From the IMG/VR virus record IMGVR_UViG_3300023179_000017, positions 88,337-152,336 of that record: a stretch of DNA of 64,000 bases, one strand, 5' to 3'. How positions within the stretch are numbered: position 1 is the first letter of the stretch; the number at the start of each line of letters is the position of its first letter. This document shows, piece after piece, positions 54,608 through 63,562 of this stretch. Below the pieces are notes generated by a model. That model searched no databases. It saw nothing but the letters and a program-made list of their open reading frames with translations, and was not told the origin of the DNA. Source of the stretch: a virus. A program made the translations under genes and the position numbers.

Positions 54608-55504
54608 ATGAAGGCATTTTTTGTCGTTTTGTGCTTTTTGTCGTCGTTGGTAAGAGCAGATATCGGGTTAATGAAGCCTAATCAGGACGCTGATAAGGCA
54701 TTGAAAGAGGTTTTAGCTGAAAAAACTAATACTAGAGAGGGAAGTACCTGGGAAGCAGGGCCTAATTGGACGCTCAATTACAAGATTGAGACCATTACAG
54801 GGCTTAATGTACCTAAGGATTGGAAGAAAAACGCTGTGTTTGAGACGGTAAAGCTAAGAGAAGCCCTTCCTAAGTCTTGGGATTGGCGAGAAACCCTAGG
54901 AAGTAACCTTCCACCGATTAAGAATCAAAGAAGCTGTGGCTCTTGCTGGGCGTTTGGTACGGTGGCAGCCTTTGAATTTGCCTATTCGATGAAGAATAAG
55001 TCGGTTCGTCAGTTCTCAGAGCAAGAATTAGTTAGCTGTTCTAGCTATGGTAGCTGTGGGGGAGGATTTTTTGCCCACGGATATCATGTAAAACCTGGAG
55101 CAGCCCTTAGTTCTGACTTCCCTTATGTCGCTTCTAATGCCAGATGTAAGCCAAACCTAAAACATGAGGACAAATTGGTAGGCTTTAAGTTCCTGGGGTC
55201 TAAGAATAAGAACCCAACGACCGAAGAATTAAAGGCTGCTATTAAACAGTATGGGGCGATACCCGTTACTGTCACTGCAAACAACGCTATGAGTGCTTAT
55301 AAGGGTGGTATCTTCACTGGTTGTACTGCAATGCCAACTAATCATATCGTTGCTTTAGTCGGTTGGGGCTATGATGAGAAGACCAAGAAGGAATACGCCA
55401 TCATGAGGAACAGCTGGGGAGAGAGTTGGGGCGAAAAAGGATATATGCGTATGCCTTGGGGATGTAGCAGACTTGGGGAAGATGCCACTTTGGTGGAATA
55501 CTAA
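54608..55504 (+). CDS. Secreted papain-like (C1A) cysteine protease
   Basis: 298 residues starting at the ATG at 54608, 7 bp after AAGGAGG. Signal peptide MKAFFVVLCFLSSLVRA. A short pro-region, then LPKSWDWRE and PIKNQRSCGSCWAFGTVAAF (oxyanion Gln and catalytic Cys), ELVSCSSYGSCGGGF, TNHIVALVGWG (His) and MRNSWGESWGEKGYMRM (Asn). All four catalytic positions are intact, so activity is expected outside the cytoplasm. Such enzymes are rare in phages. Confidence 0.9.
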   Translation: MKAFFVVLCFLSSLVRADIGLMKPNQDADKALKEVLAEKTNTREGSTWEAGPNWTLNYKIETITGLNVPKDWKKNAVFETVKLREALPKSWDWRETLGSNLPPIKNQRSCGSCWAFGTVAAFEFAYSMKNKSVRQFSEQELVSCSSYGSCGGGFFAHGYHVKPGAALSSDFPYVASNARCKPNLKHEDKLVGFKFLGSKNKNPTTEELKAAIKQYGAIPVTVTANNAMSAYKGGIFTGCTAMPTNHIVALVGWGYDEKTKKEYAIMRNSWGESWGEKGYMRMPWGCSRLGEDATLVEY

Positions 55505-55512
55505 ACTCCTAT

Positions 55513-55686
55513 ATGCACAAGATATGTCCTGAATGTCATTGGGGCTACTTGTTAGATCATCCTGATAAGTCTTTACCGTTCTATAAGAAGTGCCCTGTCT
55601 GTGGATATAGCGTACAAGTTAAAAAAAAGGAGGGGACTGTTATTGTGTCCCCTCCTCCTTGCCCTCCTGAGGAGGGTGATCTGTAG
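55513..55686 (+). CDS. 57-residue zinc-ribbon mini-protein
   Basis: MHKICPECHWGYLLDHPDKS then CPVCGYSVQVKKK: two Cys pairs 22 residues apart, a zinc ribbon. A Pro/Cys/Glu-rich tail follows. It starts 8 bp after the protease stop with no clear ribosome site, so translation may be coupled. Its 3' end runs through a minus-strand terminator and 47 bp into the convergent gene. Confidence 0.5.
   Translation: MHKICPECHWGYLLDHPDKSLPFYKKCPVCGYSVQVKKKEGTVIVSPPPCPPEEGDL
55621..55660 (-). terminator. Intrinsic terminator in convergent overlap
   Basis: Minus strand: GGAGGGGAC / GTCCCCTCC around a nine-base loop, followed by TTTTTTTT. It ends the 55.6-63.5 kb minus-strand operon and overlaps the stop codon of 55640..55822 as well as the plus-strand mini-gene. 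Confidence 0.85.
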
Positions 55687-55822
55687 TATTTGTCTCTTTC
55701 TCCATAATGACTTTATAGAGAGCGTCTTTTGTACCTGTATAGACGACTTCGTATTTGGGATTTTTATTTAAGCCAGATGTTATTTCGGCAACTGGCTTTA
55801 CGTATTTATCTACGTTGTTCAA
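55640..55822 (-). CDS. Small hypothetical protein, TTG start
   Basis: 60 residues with TTG start behind GGAGG and a TTGA overlap with the upstream gene. Sequence YVKPVAEITSGLNKNPKYEV and a charged C-terminus. Last gene of its operon; its stop lies in the terminator stem. Confidence 0.55.
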   Translation of the reverse strand: MNNVDKYVKPVAEITSGLNKNPKYEVVYTGTKDALYKVIMEKETNTTDHPPQEGKEEGTQ

Positions 55823-56253
55823 TGTACCTCCGTTAAAGATATCCCGACCATCTCACACCAGTCTTGTATATTGGTTATGTATTTAGTTTTTTCTTCATCT
55901 GTCATGCCTGGGTCTTTTTTAAGGTCGGTAATATGCTTAATGATTTCTTCTCTGGTGACTAGTTGATAGCTTTTGACTGGATAGCCCTCAACTGTCATCC
56001 AGGCCCCGTTCCTAAAGATGATTTCGTGGTCGTCGCTATTCCACTGAGTGATGTGCCCGTCTCTAATAACCGCATCGCCCTCTTTAAAAGGCTTTGGGGT
56101 CAGGAGCATCATAATGTCGTTAGTCACGGACTCGAGTCTATCCCCTATAGAGAAGCGCTCAATCAGTTCATTTTGCTCAGCGCTTAAGTGCGCTGGGTCT
56201 AGCATCGACACTAGATCATCTAGGTTGAATATGGCTTTATCTTTTTGACTCAT
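55819..56253 (-). CDS. Hypothetical acidic protein
   Basis: 144 residues starting at the ATG at 56253 behind GGTGAT. Acidic, helical ends with a beta middle (PFKEGDAVIRDGHITQWNSD, DHEIIFRNGAWMTVEGYPVK). No family recognised. Confidence 0.55.
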   Translation of the reverse strand: MSQKDKAIFNLDDLVSMLDPAHLSAEQNELIERFSIGDRLESVTNDIMMLLTPKPFKEGDAVIRDGHITQWNSDDHEIIFRNGAWMTVEGYPVKSYQLVTREEIIKHITDLKKDPGMTDEEKTKYITNIQDWCEMVGISLTEVH

Positions 56254-56257
56254 TTTA

Positions 56258-56701
56258 TCACCATGAAGACATGTAGTAGTATTGCCCATCCGGTGTAAGT
56301 CTACACAGCATAGCTAAAGTGTCAGCTATCCCTTTCCAGTAGTCGTCATCCATTTCAGTAGATCCTAAAAAGAACCCCTCTGCTGGGGGCAACAAGTTTG
56401 GGTTTTTGTCTGCGAGCGCGTTGAGGCAGGTATCTTTTAATTCCATAAGCGTTTCGTAGCTTACTACGTACTTTCCACAATCATCGATCCCGCACTGTAC
56501 GTGCGTTACGAACCAGTTGTGGATTTGATTGCATTTTCTCCATGATCCTACTTCTTCGGTAATGTCCATAACTTTGGACAACTGAATAACAGAGTTTTGT
56601 TCTTCAAATTTATCATCATATATTTTTACTTCTATTTTTTTGTCTGGGTTAGCCAGCGGATGCAGCCTGTGCTTTTTAATTAACGTCATATTAAGATCCA
56701 T
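56258..56701 (-). CDS. Hypothetical protein
   Basis: 147 residues: a short beta N-terminal part (KIEVKIYDDKFEEQNSVIQL) then VGSWRKCNQIHNWFVTHVQC and a helical end. Overlaps its upstream neighbour by 11 bp. Function unknown. Confidence 0.6.
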   Translation of the reverse strand: MDLNMTLIKKHRLHPLANPDKKIEVKIYDDKFEEQNSVIQLSKVMDITEEVGSWRKCNQIHNWFVTHVQCGIDDCGKYVVSYETLMELKDTCLNALADKNPNLLPPAEGFFLGSTEMDDDYWKGIADTLAMLCRLTPDGQYYYMSSW

Positions 56702-57002
56702 TTTTTACTCCTTTGGTTTTTCGTTTAGGTTTTCCTTGAAGCCATAACTCAAAAGCTTCGTTGTATTTCTTTTTATCAAGCATACGGTATTCTATCGTCT
56801 CTCGTTTTGTCTTGTAATTTGTGCGCGTCTGAATCAAATAAGGTGACTTTCTAGATTTCTTTATTTTTTTCAAATGCTTAACAATTATTGGAACCGCAAG
56901 GCCAGCAAGGTAGGCAAGGTCCAGAAGGTTCCGCCAGTTTTCGTCTAACATAACCTGATTTATTCTCTCACTTTGCTTCTCTTCTATTTCTTTTAAATTC
57001 AT
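56691..57002 (-). CDS. Basic hypothetical protein
   Basis: 103 residues, Lys-rich (HLKKIKKSRKSPYL, GKPKRKTKGVKNGS), with a hydrophobic segment LLDLAYLAGLAVPIIVKHL. ATGA overlap with the upstream gene. Could bind nucleic acid. Confidence 0.55.
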   Translation of the reverse strand: MNLKEIEEKQSERINQVMLDENWRNLLDLAYLAGLAVPIIVKHLKKIKKSRKSPYLIQTRTNYKTKRETIEYRMLDKKKYNEAFELWLQGKPKRKTKGVKNGS

Positions 57003-57241
57003 GACATCACCCTAGCTAGAACGGGTTTATTCATGCTAAAGCAGACAAGTCTTTTTTTATATCCGTTACCGATATTGATAGCGTTGAAAAAGAAGACGGC
57101 TCGTCCGAGCTCGCCTGTAAAAGAGTATTTGGTTTTGTAGGCAGATTTCTTGTATCCCACTTGTACTTCAAATAGCGATTGATTTGAGTACGCAATCTTT
57201 TTGCCGTCTAGCTCGGCTTCTTTTAGTTTAATTGGTTCCAT
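56999..57241 (-). CDS. Hypothetical protein
   Basis: 80 residues starting at ATG 57241 behind AAAGGAGGA. Mostly beta (KKIAYSNQSLFEVQVGYKKS, LGRAVFFFNAINIGNGYKKR). No family recognised. A hairpin stands just upstream of its ribosome site. Confidence 0.55.
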   Translation of the reverse strand: MEPIKLKEAELDGKKIAYSNQSLFEVQVGYKKSAYKTKYSFTGELGRAVFFFNAINIGNGYKKRLVCFSMNKPVLARVMS

Positions 57242-57260
57242 TGGGTCCTCCTTTAGAATA

Positions 57261-57283
57261 GGACCCCGAGAGAACCCGGGGCC
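57261..57283 (-). terminator. GC-rich hairpin before a ribosome site
   Basis: Minus strand GGGCCCCG / CGGGGTCC around an eight-base loop with only a weak T-stretch (TATTCT). It separates the primase-helicase tail from 56999..57241 and again abuts the next ribosome site. Confidence 0.5.
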
Positions 57284-57288
57284 CCCGA

Positions 57289-57950
57289 TCAAATAAGACC
57301 GTCTGCGTTTTCCCTAACTTCTGTTGAGTTAGGGATTTTGCTGACCAGTCGTGGTTTTGTAGCAAGGCCCATCTTGGAAAGGCTAACTAGCCAGAACCGA
57401 GAGGCTTGAATACCTTGCTTTCTTCTTTGAACCGTATGTCGGTGTCGGTCGTGTTTTACAATCACCCCAGAAGAAATGAGCTGATTGCCAACCGAGGTCA
57501 TAGAGCCAGTAATGTGACCTGTGACGTTTTTCTTTACCACCTCAATTACCCGTTCAGGCATGAGGTAGGCGTGGTCTGGGTCATCTTGTGGATCTACGAA
57601 CCCGACCATTTCGGCATTAGGTTCATCGAAGTTGGCAAGACCCTGAATGCGGGCCTTACCTGCTACCAGAAGCGCAATGAGATTACTCAAGAATACGTTT
57701 CCGGCTTGCTCGTCAGAGCATCTAACAACCATGAGTCCTTTGACATCTTGGATATATGCCCAGCACTCATCAAGAAGCGTTTTTGATTCTTTGTTCTGAA
57801 TAATACCTTTGTATTCTAGGAACTGAATAAAGAGCTGCCAGCCTGTGTAGGCAAGGCTTAGGTTATTACAGATACGAGAATCGTTAGTTTGGTTATTTAC
57901 TTCTGCCTGTAACTCTTCTCTAACATCTGCAAGCCTTTTGATGATCTCAG
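57289..57950 (-). CDS. C-terminal part of the primase-helicase in a shifted frame
   Basis: The first ATG is at 57732 (147 residues, ribosome site AAAGGA), but the same frame stays open with protein-like sequence up to about 57950: LDKSEIIKRLADVREELQAE, then NNQTNDSRICNNLSLAYTGW and LLDECWAYIQDVKG. This text continues naturally from the primase-helicase, whose own frame ends within about 40 bp in low-quality sequence. It is either the product of frameshifting, a split gene, or the result of a missing base in the read. The end NADGLI matches the end of 44958..46034. Confidence 0.6.
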
Positions 57951-60557
57951 ACTTATCCAGTTGAAGAACCAGTGAATGTAGTGTGGAGTAACGCCTCTGT
58001 AGTTATCAGAGTGCACTCGACACTGTTCCCAAGCACTTCGGCTTTTCATTTGGTCTACCTTCGGATAGGCAATCAGAATAAGTCGACCAATGAAAGAAGC
58101 TTCGTTCTCTGGTGTTAGTTCGCCTGTCATTATGTACAAGCTTCGGTTTACTTTAGCGCCTCGTTGTTTTCCTTCTTTGGTGAGAGCACCTCTAACGGAA
58201 TACTCGTAAGCGTTGTGAACCGTATTGATGACGTTTGTCGTTTGAGACAGGTTGATAGCTTTATAGTCGTCCGCCATGAGGAGCGCATCTCGGAACATAT
58301 ATCCGTAATCGGTCATACTGTTTCCGGTCGTTCTCCAGTTAGCGGGGCCTTTAAAGTCACCCCAGAATCTTTGAAGCATTTTCGCAAGCTCCGTTTTACC
58401 GTAGCCGCTGGTTCCTTCTAGCCATAGGACGGGACGGAACTCCAGTCCCAAGTAAGAGATAAGCCCCGCCATCATGGAGTGGCCCATTCCCACCATTGCA
58501 GGTCCTCTGGGAAATGCTTGAAAGAAATCCCTCTTAAAGTGAAGAAGGGTTTCTGTTAACTCACTGTCAGACAGCAACTTAAAGTCTAGGTTGCTTGCAT
58601 GGTCTTTGTCTCTGATATCGACAGGTTTGGAAGTGTTTGGTTTTACTCCCTCTTTGTCGACTAGGACTGAAGGCATGAGATAGCTTCCGTCATACCATCC
58701 TTGTGTACCATAGAACACGGTTCGTTTTCTTCTTGCCGTGTGACTATCGTGCTCCATGACGGCTTGTCTTAGTAAAGGCAAGTCGGATGGAAGGATGTTA
58801 AATGAGGAGCCGCCAATCTGACTAAAGAAGACGAGCATTTCGGAAGTATCCCACCAAGTTCGTTCAGGTATTTCAAACTGTACCTCTCGGTCTTGGCTTC
58901 GATACTTTCCTACAAATGTCAGCGACTTCTTTTTATTGTCATCAATCACTGAGCGTTCTTCTTCTATGTAGATATCAAACGTAGCAAAGGTTCTTACTTC
59001 TTCGCTATTTCCTTTGCCTGGCTTAATGACGGCATAACCGTGTGGATGAATCTTTTGGTAAAGATTACTTCCCACAGCAATGATGTCGTCTCTTTTCTTA
59101 GCGGTATCGGCAAACTCTTTTTCCTTTTCAGCTTTGGCTTCCTTAAACATTTTTGCCAAATCGCTCTTCTTAATAAGTTTCAAAGAGTCGATTTTGTTCT
59201 TTAAGAAAGCTTGCTGATTAGAATCAAATACGGTTGCCCGCTTAGTTAAGTCAGCAAGGCGTTGTGGAATGTTTGCTTCCGGCTCGTTCTTTAGGTCTTC
59301 GACTTCTTTGATGAGTTTAGCTAGGTAGTCCTCGCCTGATCCAAACGCATAGCGAATGGGGCTTGGTTCTGGCCACTCACTTTCAGGTAAGTCGTTTCTA
59401 ACTGTAACAACGCCGTCCACACGTTCGATAGGTGGTTTCTTATTAAAGCACTTTGTTCCTTTGACGCAGACGCCGACTTCTTGGAGCTTCTTACAAGTCC
59501 AAGGAGCGTAGTCTTTGTCGATAGACTGTTGGAGCTGTTTTAAATCAGCGTCCGATTTTGCCCATCCAGGAACATTCTTTTGAAACCACTCAAGCCCGTC
59601 TGAAGTGTGCATTGCCATGTGGAACATTGCCATCCCCTCAAAGTGGGAAGGCTGGATTCCAGTAAGGCATTTGTCTTTTAGATTTCTAAAAGCCTGACAC
59701 CCTTCTAGGACTTTTTCATAAGAGCCGCTCAGTGGTGGTTGCCATTTAGTTCTTTTGTTAGTGTTCTTCTTTCCTACAAGGCCACTGACTTCGGCTACCT
59801 TAATTCCTTCTTTCTCCATCACGCGGTTTAATTCTTCTTGTGTGATGACAGGAATTTTTGAAAGGTATTCCCACTGCTCGATAATCACTTGATTGCTATC
59901 ATCGACAAAGCAATTCTTTCCCTTAGAAAAGTTAGGCTCAATCATAGGCGGCTTGATACCGTTTCCGATACCGCTTGTGATGCGTAACTGTTTTGGGAAT
60001 ATTTCTGGAACTGCTTTTAGTCCCTGATGAACAATGTTGATGATTCCGGCTTTATCGAGAAGGTCCATTGCAAAGGCATGGAACTTCTCAGATGGGATAC
60101 CTTCGGAAAAGAAGAAGTACAGGTGAAACCCAGCTCCTGTGCTTCTTGCAATTCCATAAGGTACTTTCATTCGCCTTGCGATGCTGGCTACTCTCTTCAC
60201 ATCATCGAACGTATATCCAATCTCTTCTTTACCTGGCTTCATGTCGAAGTCGATAGCCCCAAAACGGGTGGTACCGTCTTCATGAAGTAAGTAAACGAGT
60301 TGGGATTCTTCTCCTGTGATGTGTTTTATAACTGTGTCTTCTGATACAGGTGTGTAGACCCTGATTTCACAAGCAGAGCAAGGAATGCCATCTTTAAGTC
60401 GGATATGGCAGTTGGGTTTCCAATAGTTGTCGCAAACAGGGTTGTAGCCGCGTTTAACGGTTCCATCCTCAGTTGTGTGCTCCCATTGCCGACCATAGAC
60501 ATCCCGTCGGCCATGGAAGCGAGACATGAATAGCCTCGCTTTTTCTTTAATGTTCAT
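57897..60557 (-). CDS. Primase-helicase (AEP-type primase with SF3/DUF927-like helicase)
   Basis: 886 residues starting at ATG 60557 behind GGGGGAAA. The N-terminal primase has FGAIDFDMKP (metal Asp pair) and ARSTGAGFHLYFFF, matching archaeo-eukaryotic-type primases; a zinc-like CDNYWKPNCHIRLKDGIPCSAC precedes it. The helicase has Walker A LEGTSGYGKTEL and Walker B ALLMADDYK. It would open the fork and prime replication with the Pol I-type polymerase and clamp. The last 16 or so residues (NWISLRSSKG and on) look like out-of-frame text; see the preceding entry. Confidence 0.85.
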   Translation of the reverse strand: MNIKEKARLFMSRFHGRRDVYGRQWEHTTEDGTVKRGYNPVCDNYWKPNCHIRLKDGIPCSACEIRVYTPVSEDTVIKHITGEESQLVYLLHEDGTTRFGAIDFDMKPGKEEIGYTFDDVKRVASIARRMKVPYGIARSTGAGFHLYFFFSEGIPSEKFHAFAMDLLDKAGIINIVHQGLKAVPEIFPKQLRITSGIGNGIKPPMIEPNFSKGKNCFVDDSNQVIIEQWEYLSKIPVITQEELNRVMEKEGIKVAEVSGLVGKKNTNKRTKWQPPLSGSYEKVLEGCQAFRNLKDKCLTGIQPSHFEGMAMFHMAMHTSDGLEWFQKNVPGWAKSDADLKQLQQSIDKDYAPWTCKKLQEVGVCVKGTKCFNKKPPIERVDGVVTVRNDLPESEWPEPSPIRYAFGSGEDYLAKLIKEVEDLKNEPEANIPQRLADLTKRATVFDSNQQAFLKNKIDSLKLIKKSDLAKMFKEAKAEKEKEFADTAKKRDDIIAVGSNLYQKIHPHGYAVIKPGKGNSEEVRTFATFDIYIEEERSVIDDNKKKSLTFVGKYRSQDREVQFEIPERTWWDTSEMLVFFSQIGGSSFNILPSDLPLLRQAVMEHDSHTARRKRTVFYGTQGWYDGSYLMPSVLVDKEGVKPNTSKPVDIRDKDHASNLDFKLLSDSELTETLLHFKRDFFQAFPRGPAMVGMGHSMMAGLISYLGLEFRPVLWLEGTSGYGKTELAKMLQRFWGDFKGPANWRTTGNSMTDYGYMFRDALLMADDYKAINLSQTTNVINTVHNAYEYSVRGALTKEGKQRGAKVNRSLYIMTGELTPENEASFIGRLILIAYPKVDQMKSRSAWEQCRVHSDNYRGVTPHYIHWFFNWISLRSSKGLQMLEKSYRQK

Positions 60558-62359
60558 TGTTTCCCCCACATATCTAGCAAGAGCTGATCTGGATCAATCA
60601 GCTTTTGTTGGTTCCGATTCTTTAATTGCAGTACTTCGTATATGGCGGTGTCGATAGAGTTCTTACACAGTAGGTAGTAAACAAACATGGGATTTTTTTG
60701 CCCTGCTCGTTCAATTCTTTTAATCGACTGATAGTTGTCTTCAGCACTATGGTCGATTGAAAAGAACACCATGTAATGCGCCATTGTAAAAGTAATTCCG
60801 TGAGCTGCGGATTTAGGATGTAGTATTGCAATCCTCACTGAATTATCTTTGATAAAGGAATTGATGTTTTCCATATTCCTTTTTGAAGTGTTACCTCCAT
60901 ATACAGAAACTGCGTTGTGGTGCTTATACCTATCTTCTATCAATCTTATTTCCCACTGATACTGCGCATAGATGACTACTTTTTTATCGATTCCTATTTC
61001 GTCTTCGATAAGAGAGTCAAGCTCTGTTAGTTTTGGATTATTTGGCAGAGGGTGCGCTTCTTCTAAGTGGTCGATAATAAAGCCGCTAGTGATTTGTCTA
61101 AGCTTCATGATTTGGGCCACACGAACAGGAGCCGTGATACGCTGGTCGTCAATAACGACTCGTAAGCGTTCCTTCATATCCAAGTAGTGTTTCTTCTGCT
61201 CTGAGTCCATATCAAGCATACGCCGAATCGTTGTGAGTTCGGGCATGTCTTGAAGGTGGTCTCTAAGCCTTGCTCTAAAAGAAGCTGGGTTAATAATCGA
61301 AGATACTTTTTCAATCGCATCTGATTTAGGCACCCATTTTTTTGGAGTCTTGTATGTCATGGGCCGGTTTCTCAGTTCTTTAGGCCGCATGTCAACTACT
61401 TGCATATAGCTACTTTGAAAATCGTTGTAGGTCGGCTCTAAAAAAATACCGTCCGGATCTAAAAAGTAGAATTGGCCCCACAAGTTGTGTGGTCCGTTTG
61501 GTGCTGGTGTTCCGCTCATGATGACTCGCCAGTCTGCATTATGAGCTACCTCTAATAACGCTCTTCCAAACTGCCCTCCTTTGATGTGCTGATTTAATCC
61601 ATGAAATCCTTTTAAGATAGTGCTTTCATCAACTACTATTTTTTCAAAGTTCTTTTCTTTTAAGTAGTCTTTAAAAACACGAAGGCCGTCATGGTTAATT
61701 AAGAACACATCGGCATCAGAGTTTAGCTTGTCCAAGATTTTTTCCGTTCGCTTTTTACCGCTAGGTTCCCAAAGGGTTACGACTTTTAAGTCAGTAAACT
61801 TTTGAGCGTCTTCCATCCAACCAGATTCCAGAGTGGCGAGCTTGGCACAGATAAGAGTTTTTCCTCTTTGGATAATCCCATCTTTGATGTGCTGTTCCGT
61901 AGAGGTCAGCACAATATAGGTTTTACCCATTCCGCAGTCTGCAAACAACGCAGCACGTTTTATATTTTTTAGAAATACAACGGCTCTGTGTTGGTACTCT
62001 GCAAGTGGTGGTAACTTGTAGTTGTACGTTGGAAGCCTTTCTATAGGCAATTGTTTTATTTTAAGTGATCGCTCAACCATGTCATTGATTTCTTCTTGAC
62101 GCTTTAGTAGTCGAGCAATTTCTGGAGTTTGCGGTATTGCGACATTAGGAAATTGTTGTTGTAGTCGTCTTAGATTTTGAACACTGATATTAAGTAAAAA
62201 AGCACAGGCTCGTTTGCTGTGCCGCGCATATCCTTTTAAGTGTTTCCAGTGATGCACCACATCGCTTGGAAATATGACACTTCTTGGATCTGCGCCTGGA
62301 GGAAGCTGCCCATCCCAATTAAGGACAAGGCAGTCCTTCCAAGTCGATACTGTGTTCAT
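60554..62359 (-). CDS. SNF2-family DEAD-like helicase/translocase
   Basis: 601 residues. Motif I ALFADCGMGKTYIVL, motif II IVVDESTILK (DEST instead of DEAH), motif III MSGTPAPNGPHNLWGQFYFL, motif IV KVVIYAQYQWEIRLI and motif V/VI YQSIKRIERAGQKNPMFVYY. Phage SNF2-like proteins of this size act in replication restart or recombination. ATGA overlap with the primase-helicase suggests a joint role. Confidence 0.85.
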   Translation of the reverse strand: MNTVSTWKDCLVLNWDGQLPPGADPRSVIFPSDVVHHWKHLKGYARHSKRACAFLLNISVQNLRRLQQQFPNVAIPQTPEIARLLKRQEEINDMVERSLKIKQLPIERLPTYNYKLPPLAEYQHRAVVFLKNIKRAALFADCGMGKTYIVLTSTEQHIKDGIIQRGKTLICAKLATLESGWMEDAQKFTDLKVVTLWEPSGKKRTEKILDKLNSDADVFLINHDGLRVFKDYLKEKNFEKIVVDESTILKGFHGLNQHIKGGQFGRALLEVAHNADWRVIMSGTPAPNGPHNLWGQFYFLDPDGIFLEPTYNDFQSSYMQVVDMRPKELRNRPMTYKTPKKWVPKSDAIEKVSSIINPASFRARLRDHLQDMPELTTIRRMLDMDSEQKKHYLDMKERLRVVIDDQRITAPVRVAQIMKLRQITSGFIIDHLEEAHPLPNNPKLTELDSLIEDEIGIDKKVVIYAQYQWEIRLIEDRYKHHNAVSVYGGNTSKRNMENINSFIKDNSVRIAILHPKSAAHGITFTMAHYMVFFSIDHSAEDNYQSIKRIERAGQKNPMFVYYLLCKNSIDTAIYEVLQLKNRNQQKLIDPDQLLLDMWGKQ

Positions 62360-62369
62360 TGTGTTCTCC

Positions 62370-62573
62370 CTATGCGTCTAAGTAATCTCGATGACCTAGC
62401 TCTGCAGTTAGGTCATCAGATAAATATTCGTGTAAGTCCAAATCAAGTCCAAGGTTATCTGCGACAAAGAATTCTTTTAGAAACTCTCTGGAACAGTTTT
62501 CAATCACTTGGGCTAAGAATGTTCTTACTTGGTCTGGGTGCTCTTCGCACATATATTCTGATAGTCTGTTCAT
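62370..62573 (-). CDS. Small acidic protein
   Basis: 67 residues, acidic, beginning MNRLSEYMCEEHPDQVRTFL, helical. Lies 10 bp upstream of the SNF2-like helicase gene. No family recognised. Confidence 0.55.
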   Translation of the reverse strand: MNRLSEYMCEEHPDQVRTFLAQVIENCSREFLKEFFVADNLGLDLDLHEYLSDDLTAELGHRDYLDA

Positions 62574-62584
62574 GATTTTTTCCT

Positions 62585-63112
62585 TTACTTTGCGGCATAA
62601 AGCCTTAGTACGTTTTTCGCTGGGTTATACTCGCATAGCTGCACTGAGCATTTGTCGCACTCTTTTTGTCCACCGCTTAGTTGTCTAACTTTTTCATTGT
62701 CAGACAATGACGCGCATCGATTGCAGATGTGCTTGCCATCGATAGTGCGTGTGCAGTGTGCAAGAATGCCGCAGTCATCGCAGCCATACTTTTCCATCTT
62801 TTCTACTTTGATTGTGTGAGGCGGAACAAACATGCCTCTTACAATCGCTGCTCTTAAGAAGTAGATATCATCTCCTTGCACCATCTCTCTTGTTTCAGTG
62901 AGTTCGTACATGTGGTCTGACTGGCCTTTCTTCCAATCAAACCCAAATAGTTTTACAAAGTACTCTTTGCCAGCATTGGTTGTTGTAAGCCACTCAAGCA
63001 TTGCAGAAACAAAAGCTGCTGCAGTTGAGTGGTCTGGGTGGATATCTAGTTCTTCAAGTCTATTGAGGATCTGATTCACTACTGTTGGGTCTGGGGGTTG
63101 CAGGTAACGCAT
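62585..63112 (-). CDS. Zinc-binding protein
   Basis: 175 residues starting at ATG 63112 behind GGAGGAG. Residues about 115-165 hold CDDCGILAHC, HICNRCAS and CDKCSVQLC, suggesting two zinc sites. Overlaps the upstream gene by 53 bp. Nucleic-acid or protein contact inferred. Confidence 0.6.
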   Translation of the reverse strand: MRYLQPPDPTVVNQILNRLEELDIHPDHSTAAAFVSAMLEWLTTTNAGKEYFVKLFGFDWKKGQSDHMYELTETREMVQGDDIYFLRAAIVRGMFVPPHTIKVEKMEKYGCDDCGILAHCTRTIDGKHICNRCASLSDNEKVRQLSGGQKECDKCSVQLCEYNPAKNVLRLYAAK

Positions 63113-63530
63113 TGATATCTCCTCCGCTTTTAATGTAGTCATCTACTATTTTTGCTAAGTCGCCGATGGACCTAGCTAGTGATGTGATTTGTTTTATTGC
63201 ATTGGGTTTAGTGTTTGAGACTAATAAGTTTTGAACTACAAGCAGCGCATCTGAGACGGCTGCTACTTTTAATTCATCAGGACATAGCCGAAACCAGTTT
63301 TTGATGTTGATTTTGTTCTTAGCTATTAGCTCTTCTTTTGCTCTGTCGTTCTTAAGTTCTTTGTGTGCCGCAGCTTCGATATCTTTGGCTTGCAGGGTGA
63401 TGTAGTAGCACTCCTCAAACAAGTCTTTAAGTACTTTCGCTGGGTTGTAGCCACAAGCAGAACAGGGGTAGCTTGTGCTAAGTTCTTGACCGCACTGGCT
63501 ACAAAAATCGACGCTCTTTACTTTTGCCAT
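63060..63530 (-). CDS. Zinc-ribbon helical protein
   Basis: 156 residues. N-terminal ribbon FCSQCGQELSTSYPCSACGY, then a helical body (DIEAAAHKELKNDRAKEELI, IKQITSLARSIGDLAKIVDD). First gene of its operon, behind TAGGAGAC and the promoter-like element at 63563. Confidence 0.6.
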   Translation of the reverse strand: MAKVKSVDFCSQCGQELSTSYPCSACGYNPAKVLKDLFEECYYITLQAKDIEAAAHKELKNDRAKEELIAKNKINIKNWFRLCPDELKVAAVSDALLVVQNLLVSNTKPNAIKQITSLARSIGDLAKIVDDYIKSGGDINALPATPRPNSSESDPQ

Positions 63531-63562
63531 AGAATGTCTCCTAAGATAATATTGTCTAACGG

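Noticed and set aside
57733-57896. Ordinary intergenic gap between primase-helicase and the next gene
   Set aside because: The gap is open in the frame of the following gene and reads as good protein sequence, so it is treated as coding.
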